In this document: piece after piece, positions 59,022-64,000 of the stretch
How positions within the stretch are numbered: the first letter of the stretch is position 1
Layout: each line of letters opens with the position of its first letter
DNA from: Ilex aquifolium
Taxonomy: Eukaryota > Streptophyta > Magnoliopsida > Aquifoliales > Aquifoliaceae
Reading direction: 5' to 3'
DNA length: 64,000 nucleotides
Assembly: GCA_951799425.1 (NCBI GenBank)
Contig: OX637405.1
Coordinates: 26,948,635-27,012,634, forward strand
Program-made: the position numbers and the translations under genes
The notes under the pieces: generated by a model
Databases searched by the model: none
Seen by the model: the letters and a program-made list of their open reading frames with translations, nothing else
What the model was told of the DNA's origin: nothing

Positions 59022-60797
59022 CTAGGGCATCTGCCATGACATTCTCCTCTCGGGGCATAAGGTGGTTTGGAAGCAGGTGAACCTTTTTAACAAAGCCTGG
59101 ACCACTAACAGGTATTTTTGCATTCTCTCCTCCTTTGCTTCAAAGTCTCCCTTTACCTGGTTGATTATCAGTTGTGAGTCACTGTAGGCTGTCAGGTAGA
59201 GGGTCTCCATCTCCAATGCGAGCTTCAACCCTGATATGAGGGACTCATAGTCATGGGGGCTGATCAACACTAATCCCGCGCCGCCGCCGCCGCCGCCGCC
59301 GCCGCCGTCGCTGCTGGAGGTCCCATCCACGAAGAGTCTCCAACTTGGTACAGTAGGCAGTAACGAGGGTGCGGAGGGTTCAGGTGGAGTAGGCACAAGG
59401 GAGTCGGATGCATCTAGTCTTGAAGTGTGGTCTCCTAGGGCCTGTGGAACTGAGACATCGGGGCCTCTTGGGGTAGTGTCTGGGCTTGCTTCATGGTTGG
59501 TGGAGGCAGTATGTATTAAGCAGGTAGGCGCAGGGGCGCGTGATACTTCCTCCCGGGACTCCTGTGGTGGGGTAGACTCCCGGGATTCTTGTATTGGAGT
59601 AGATTCGACCACGAAGTCCGTAAGTGCTACTGCTTTGATGGCTACCCTCGGTTGATACTGCACATCGAACTCACTTAATTTGACTGCCCACTTCAGTAGT
59701 CGGCCGGAAACATCAGGCTTTCCCAGAATTCTCTTGAGTGGTTGGTCTGTAACTACCACGATGGCATGACTCTGAAAGTAGTGGCGTAGACACCTCACGG
59801 CGGTGACAAGTGCGAGAGCCAAATTTTCAAGCTCCAAGTACCTTACCTCTGCCCCTCGGTATGCCCTGCTTACATAGTACACAGGCTTATGGATGTCTCC
59901 ATCCTCCCGGACAAGGACAGAGCTCACGATAGAGGGTGAAGAGGAGAGGTAGAGATACAGGGTCTCTCCCGGTACAGCATGGGAGAGCAAAGATGGTGTG
60001 ACAAGGTAGGCCTTAAGCTTCTGGAAGGCTTCCTCTGCATCTGGTCCCCACTGGAAAGACCTGCGAAGGATTTTAAAGAAAGGCAAGCACTTATCTACTG
60101 ATTTAGAGACAAACCTGTTGAGGGCCGTTATCCTCCCGTTAAGGCGCTGGACCTCCTTTACCGAGGTTGGGGACTTCATCTCCAAGATGGCTCTGATCTT
60201 GTCTGGGTTGGCTTCAATGCCCCTTTTGTTGACCATGAAGCCAAAGAACTTTCCTAAACCGATGTCAAAGGCACACTTTTCAAGATTCAGCTTCATCATG
60301 TAGGCTCTCAGTACATCAAAGGTTTCTTGGAGGTGTGTCACATGGTCTGCCACAACCATACTCTTCACCAACATATCGTCAACGTAGACCTCCATAGTCT
60401 GCATGATCTGGGCCTCGAACATCTTGTTCATGAGGTGCTAATATGTGGCTCCGGTGTTCTTGAGTCTGAAAGGCATCACCCTGTAGCAGTAGGTGCCCTT
60501 CGGGGTGATGAAAGAAGTTTTCTCCTGTTCTGGAGGGAACATGCTGATCTGGTTATACCCGAAGTAGGTATCTAGAAAACTCAGGAGCTTGTGTCCTGCG
60601 GTGGCATCAATAAGGAGATCGATGTATGGAAGGGGGTAGCTGTCTCTGGGATATGCTTTGTTGAGCTCCGTGAAGTCCACACAAAGGCGCCACTTCCCAT
60701 TGGCCTTTGTAAACATCACTACGTTGGACAGCCAATTTGGGTAGGTTACCTCCCTTACTGATCCATTCTGTAGTAGCTTCTCTACTTTCTTTTTCAT
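59022..60797 (-). pseudogene. Reverse transcriptase and dual RNase H of the Tat element
   Basis: One frame, broken by a single stop at 60437-60435. RT: MKKKVEKLLQNGSVREVTYP, NGKWRLCVDFTELNKAYPRD, FLDTYFGYNQI, MPFRLKNTGATY, then past the stop the catalytic VYVDDMLVKSM (about 60396-60364). RNase H 1 (about 59970-59600): LYLYLSSSPSIVSSVLV, YYVSRAYRGAEVRYLELE, VTDQPLKRIL. After a Pro/Ser-rich linker, the archaeal-type RNase H (59340-59030): WRLFVDGTSSSDGG, SGLKLALEMETLYLTAYSDS, QLIINQVKGDFEAKE. A frameshift at about 59050 moves it to MADALAKFAYANI. Makes cDNA from element RNA. Confidence 0.9.
59279..59309. repeat. (GCC)n expansion inside the archaeal-type RNase H
   Basis: About nine GCC units on plus give a poly-Gly run (nine Gly after SSSDG) just after the first catalytic Asp of the second RNase H domain. 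Confidence 0.9.
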
Positions 60798-61171
60798 GGC
60801 TTAACCTTTCTCCGTACTTGCATTCCTCAACTTCTGGCGGACAGGTTTGTACCTGGGATTGACGTTGAGTCGATGAGAGGCCACTTCAGGGTCGATGCCT
60901 TCCAGGTCTTCATGGGACCAGGCGAAGACATCCATATTCCGTGTGAGGAAGTCTACAAGGTATGAGGCTTGCTCTGGGAAAGTGAGGAGCCTATATAGAC
61001 TTTCCTCTTTGGAAGGCTCTCGTCTACTACTACTGGCCGAAGTTCTTCTGCTGGTTCCCCTCTCTTCAAGGTGCTGTCATCTCTCGGGTCAAGTACTTCG
61101 ACTTGGAGAGTCTAGTGTGGCCTTCTGGCCCTCATAGATGCCACATAGCACTCCCGGGCGGAGACCTGGTC

Positions 61172-61534
61172 TTATCTTATCTCTCCAATCCCACTAGTGG
61201 TTGGAAAATGGAGGAGAATGTGATAGGTGAACGACACTGCCCTTAAGGTGTTGAGGGCAGGGCGTCCAAGAATAATATTATAGGCAGAAGGAAAGTCAAG
61301 TACAATAAAATTTACCATGATGGTGGAACTCCTCGGTGTTGTTCCTGTTGTGACCGACAGGGTGATGGAACCCAAGGGGTAAACCTTTTCTCCCGAGAAA
61401 CCAACAAGGGAAGTCCTGACGGGCTGCAATCTCTTCCTGCTCAAATGAAGGTTGTTAAAGGCTGGTGCAAACAGAATATCGGTTGAGCTGCCGCTATCGA
61501 CCAAGATCCTCTTAACCTGGTAGTTGGCTACCAT
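61172..61534 (-). pseudogene. Aspartic protease domain of the Tat element
   Basis: Frame of 120 codons: YQVKRILVDSGSSTDILFAP holds the catalytic D-S-G; then LVGFSGEKVYPLGSITLSVT, LDFPSAYNIILGRPALNTLR and VSFTYHILLHFPTTSGIGEI. Full length for the domain and with no internal stop. It processes the gag-pol polyprotein. The link to RT (61170-60800) has stops, including one just before MKKKVEKLL. Confidence 0.85.
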
Positions 61535-61753
61535 CAGGGTTAAGACTAGAGGATCATCATGAGGGACTTGGATCCCCTCGAGGTACCTGTCTAAGAAGGT
61601 GTTGATCTCTTCTTCCCCATGCCGGGGTGTCTTCGTGGGGTGAGAGTCACGTGACTCGGCCTTTCAGGCTTTCCGGGTGTGCGCTTTTCTAGCAGAGTTG
61701 GAGTCACCTCCTCCTCCTAACCCTCCGGAGATAGTCTGGATCTCTCCGAGCGG

Positions 61754-62150
61754 TTATTGGCGCTCTCGATCCTCCTGATTCTGGTCGGGTGGTGGAGCTG
61801 GTCCTCGACCAACAACGTACTGCCTCAGCTGGCCACGCTGAATAAGCTCCTCGATCTGCTTCTTTAACTGGAAATAGTCGTCAGCGTCATGGCCGTGGTC
61901 GCGGTGGAAGCGACAGTACCTGTTGGGATTTTTATGGTTTGGGTCGGACTTCATTTTTCTGGGCCAGCAGAGCGTGGGGTCGTCCTGAATCTGGAATAGG
62001 ATGTGCTCCACCGAGGTGTTGAGGGGTGTGAAAGGCTATCGTTCTCTCGGTGGTACGGGATCGAGACGGTCCTTGACAGAGACTCTCTCAGTTTTCTTTC
62101 TCTTGTTCTCCGCCTCCTGCTTGTCTTCGCTAGTGTCCTTTCATTAACCA
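61754..62150 (-). pseudogene. Gag C-terminus of the Tat element, 5'-truncated
   Basis: RYCRFHRDHGHDADDYFQLK then KQIEELIQRGQLRQYV (61920-61800) is the conserved gag end of Retand-type elements, here with a C-H-H-D pattern in place of a classic zinc knuckle. Upstream sequence stops being gag-like near 62137, where the Athila LTR follows, so most of gag is lost. Confidence 0.8.
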
Positions 62151-62157
62151 TCAAAAG

Positions 62158-63550
62158 TGTTATTTTATTATATTTAAAGATTGGTTAATTGCATATTATT
62201 TTGTGATTAATTGTGTTAAATTCCTTGATTTTCTAGTTTGATATTTTTTCTAGTTGTTTGGTTTATTTTGCAGGTAAATTGGTTGATTTAAAGTAATAAT
62301 GGATAAGGCAAGTGAAGCAATAACTAGAGGAAGAATCACAATTGATAAGGATTGAAGAATCATGAGGAAGGTTTGAAGATATATCAGCAATTTTAATCCT
62401 TATAAGAGTCCAAGTGAGAAGAAAACTCATTTAAAGTGGGATTAAGAAAGTTTCCTAGAAGATAAAGATTTGACATGTCTTCAGTATTTTGGTCACAAAT
62501 TTTGACTTTGATATCAGATTTACCTGATTTTTGTGGGGTTGGAAAGAAGATTTCAAGGGCTACAAAATATATTTCACAAAAATTTCGTGATTCAGCCTCT
62601 AAATATAGCTCGAAGTCTGGACATATTTTGTACCCGTGCCCCAAGATTTTATGCATGGGATTTAAATTTAAAAGACTTCTGTTTGGAAAAGAATTTCTCC
62701 CAATCCAACATTATATCTTCTACCTGTACCTAAGATTCATTTTAGTATAAATAAAGGCTCTCATCTATTGAGAGAGGTAATGAGGATTTAGAGGATTCTT
62801 ATTCTCTTCCCATATTTTCTTTTCTAGTTTTTGTTCTAAGTTTTATGGCTTGCTAAATGCCCAACTATAGTTAGGGGAAATACTTTCAATGAAGCACGGT
62901 ACTTATTATTGATTCAATGTTCTTTTTAATGTATAATTTATTCTTTTAATGTAATTCTTGTCTTTTAATAAAAATTTTGCTCTGTATAATTTCTTGATTT
63001 GTTGTGCCACGTACATCGAATGCTTGAGATTCTTTGTGAGTCAAATAACTGGTTATTCCATGCTTGAATTAATTAATTAGAATTTTTCATAAGATAGTTG
63101 ATTTATTATTTACAATAAAATAAGGTTTACCTGTTAGAAAGCTTGATTTATCGTAGACTCCGAGCACGGTGAATGTTTGTGATCTACAAGTAAAATTCTT
63201 ATATTTATTTAGATAATTCATTAATTATAATTTTTGATGTATTCATATTATCACTGCTAAATATTTCGATTGGGATCACTTCACAGTTGATTCTCAATTG
63301 AGTTAAAAAACTTGATCATTAATAATTACTGTGTGGATTTGAAAGGGTATCCCCGATACTTTGGTATTTTTAATTATTGTTTTAAAACCAAATTTCAAAA
63401 TATCTACAACAATTCTTTCAAAATAATTTTATTTTATTTTTCTTTGTGTTCTAAGTTTTTCTCAATTCCCTGTGGTTCGACCTCGGACTTCCGAGTATTA
63501 TATTACTTCGTGACAACCTGCACTTGGGTGATCAATTCTAAAGTTGTTGT
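62158..63550 (+). mobile_element. 5' LTR of an Athila-type Gypsy element
   Basis: The stretch lies directly before an Athila primer site. It begins near TGTTATTTTATTA (the exact start could also be TGTCC at 62134) and contains AGTATAAATAAAGGC (about 62743), a TATA-like promoter with GAGAGAGGTAATGAGG after it. No 3' copy is inside the window. The open frames at 62393-62750 and 63312-63584 lie in the LTR and are not genes. Confidence 0.65.
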
Positions 63551-63557
63551 AAGTTTT

Positions 63558-63575
63558 TGGCGCCGTTGCCAGGGA
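63558..63575 (+). promoter_or_regulatory. Primer-binding site, Athila type
   Basis: TGGCGCCGTTGCCAGGGA differs by one base from the TGGCGCCGTTGCCGGGGA site (tRNA-Asp-like) of Athila elements, and is preceded by the usual T run. Confidence 0.85.
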
Positions 63576-63772
63576 ATTGTTTGAAGACAAGGAACGCACC
63601 GCCATCTATTGAGGTTTGCTAGATTTGAGATTCGTCACAGATCCAGTAATCTCGTCCCTTTTTTATTATTTATTATTTATTTGTTTTATTTTTCCTTAGG
63701 TTAGATATTTCATAATTTTTATTTTTAGATTTTTAGATTTTTTTTTTTAATGTGGTGTGAAGATTTTCCCTG

Positions 63773-64000
63773 ATGGAGGAACTATGTGTGATTTGTGATG
63801 TGTTTGGGCATCCCACTGAGGTTTGCCCTTTAATTCCAAATGCTCGACAATTTTTGAGGAATAGGAAAATTGTATTACCTAATTCTTCTCAACCTGACCC
63901 CGACCATTGTTTTGAAACTTTTTATCCCGATTTTGGTTGGGGGAATGAACATTATCAGTTACCTATATATGCCACATCACCAAAAGACCCTTCCCAATAT
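63773..64000 (+). CDS. Start of Athila-type gag-like ORF with zinc knuckle (partial)
   Basis: ATG 63773 opens 76 codons that run off the window. MEELCVICDVFGHPTEVCP contains C-x2-C-x4-H-x4-C, a retroviral-type zinc knuckle. It is followed by NARQFLRNRKIVLP and FETFYPDFGWGNEH. In Athila gag the knuckle normally follows a capsid domain; here it is at the very start, about 200 bp after the primer site, so either the capsid part has been deleted or the true start lies elsewhere. Confidence 0.6.
   Translation, partial: MEELCVICDVFGHPTEVCPLIPNARQFLRNRKIVLPNSSQPDPDHCFETFYPDFGWGNEHYQLPIYATSPKDPSQY

Noticed and set aside
59425-59655. Plus-strand frame opposite the RT/RNase H gene as another antisense ORF
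   Set aside because: It overlaps the coding linker of pol and has no feature of its own; a shadow frame.
1-64000. Endogenous pararetrovirus (caulimovirid) sequence
   Set aside because: All RT-bearing segments carry Tat-type features (dual RNase H, integrase, LTRs); no movement-protein or coat-protein-like region was seen.

Overview
This is nuclear DNA from a flowering plant, most likely a dicot (inferred: ALS3-type host gene, Tat/Retand, Tekay-like, Athila, Mutator, CACTA and SINE repeats, AT-rich background). No bacterial, organellar or viral operon is visible. Almost all of the window is nested transposable elements; most long reading frames are broken relics.

Layout. 1-16286: a decayed plus-strand Tat-type Ty3/Gypsy element (gag, protease, RT, RNase H), followed by a gene on the opposite strand with a plant mobile domain (PMD), a polypurine tract and the 3' LTR. 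It is invaded by a solo LTR with GTTTG duplications (381-1665), a foldback MITE (1993-2861), a tRNA-derived SINE with a perfect 15-bp duplication (3692-3798) and a 3-kb solo LTR with AGAAA duplications (6503-9526). 16380-19270: a minus-strand Tat pol fragment with its own antisense ORF. 19458-20396: two spliced exons of an ALS3/STAR2-like ABC-transporter permease, the only clear host gene; its first exon is absent and an LTR lies antisense just downstream. 20891-25810: LTRs and a minus-strand Tat relic that has gag and an antisense coiled-coil ORF but no pol. 26189-27741: a complete 1.55-kb non-autonomous LTR retrotransposon (two LTRs, PBS, PPT, GATAT duplications).

28411-42851: a complete 14.4-kb Mutator-like element with a 10-bp duplication (CTACCTAAGG), long terminal inverted repeats packed with ACGTCA/TGACGT palindromes, a decayed MURA-type transposase with SWIM zinc finger, a PMD gene, and two related small ORFs that diverge from a block of palindromic repeats. 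A Tekay-like solo LTR and a hAT-type MITE are nested in it. 42862-51360 is non-coding repeat sequence with minisatellites and a second copy of the 21.7-kb LTR. 51381-51562 is a 9-bp-TSD MITE; 51855-51933 is a possible first exon of a host gene. 53.5-54.6 kb holds a Harbinger-associated SANT/NAM-like ORF and 55.06 kb a CACTA terminus.

56925-62140 is the best preserved Tat element (minus strand; dual RNase H; antisense coiled-coil ORF on plus), disabled by stops and an Asp-to-Asn change in integrase. 62158-64000 is the 5' LTR, PBS and first codons of an Athila-type element that runs off the window. The recurring theme is Tat elements with an antisense ORF between pol and the 3' LTR, and PMD proteins carried independently by a retrotransposon and a DNA transposon.
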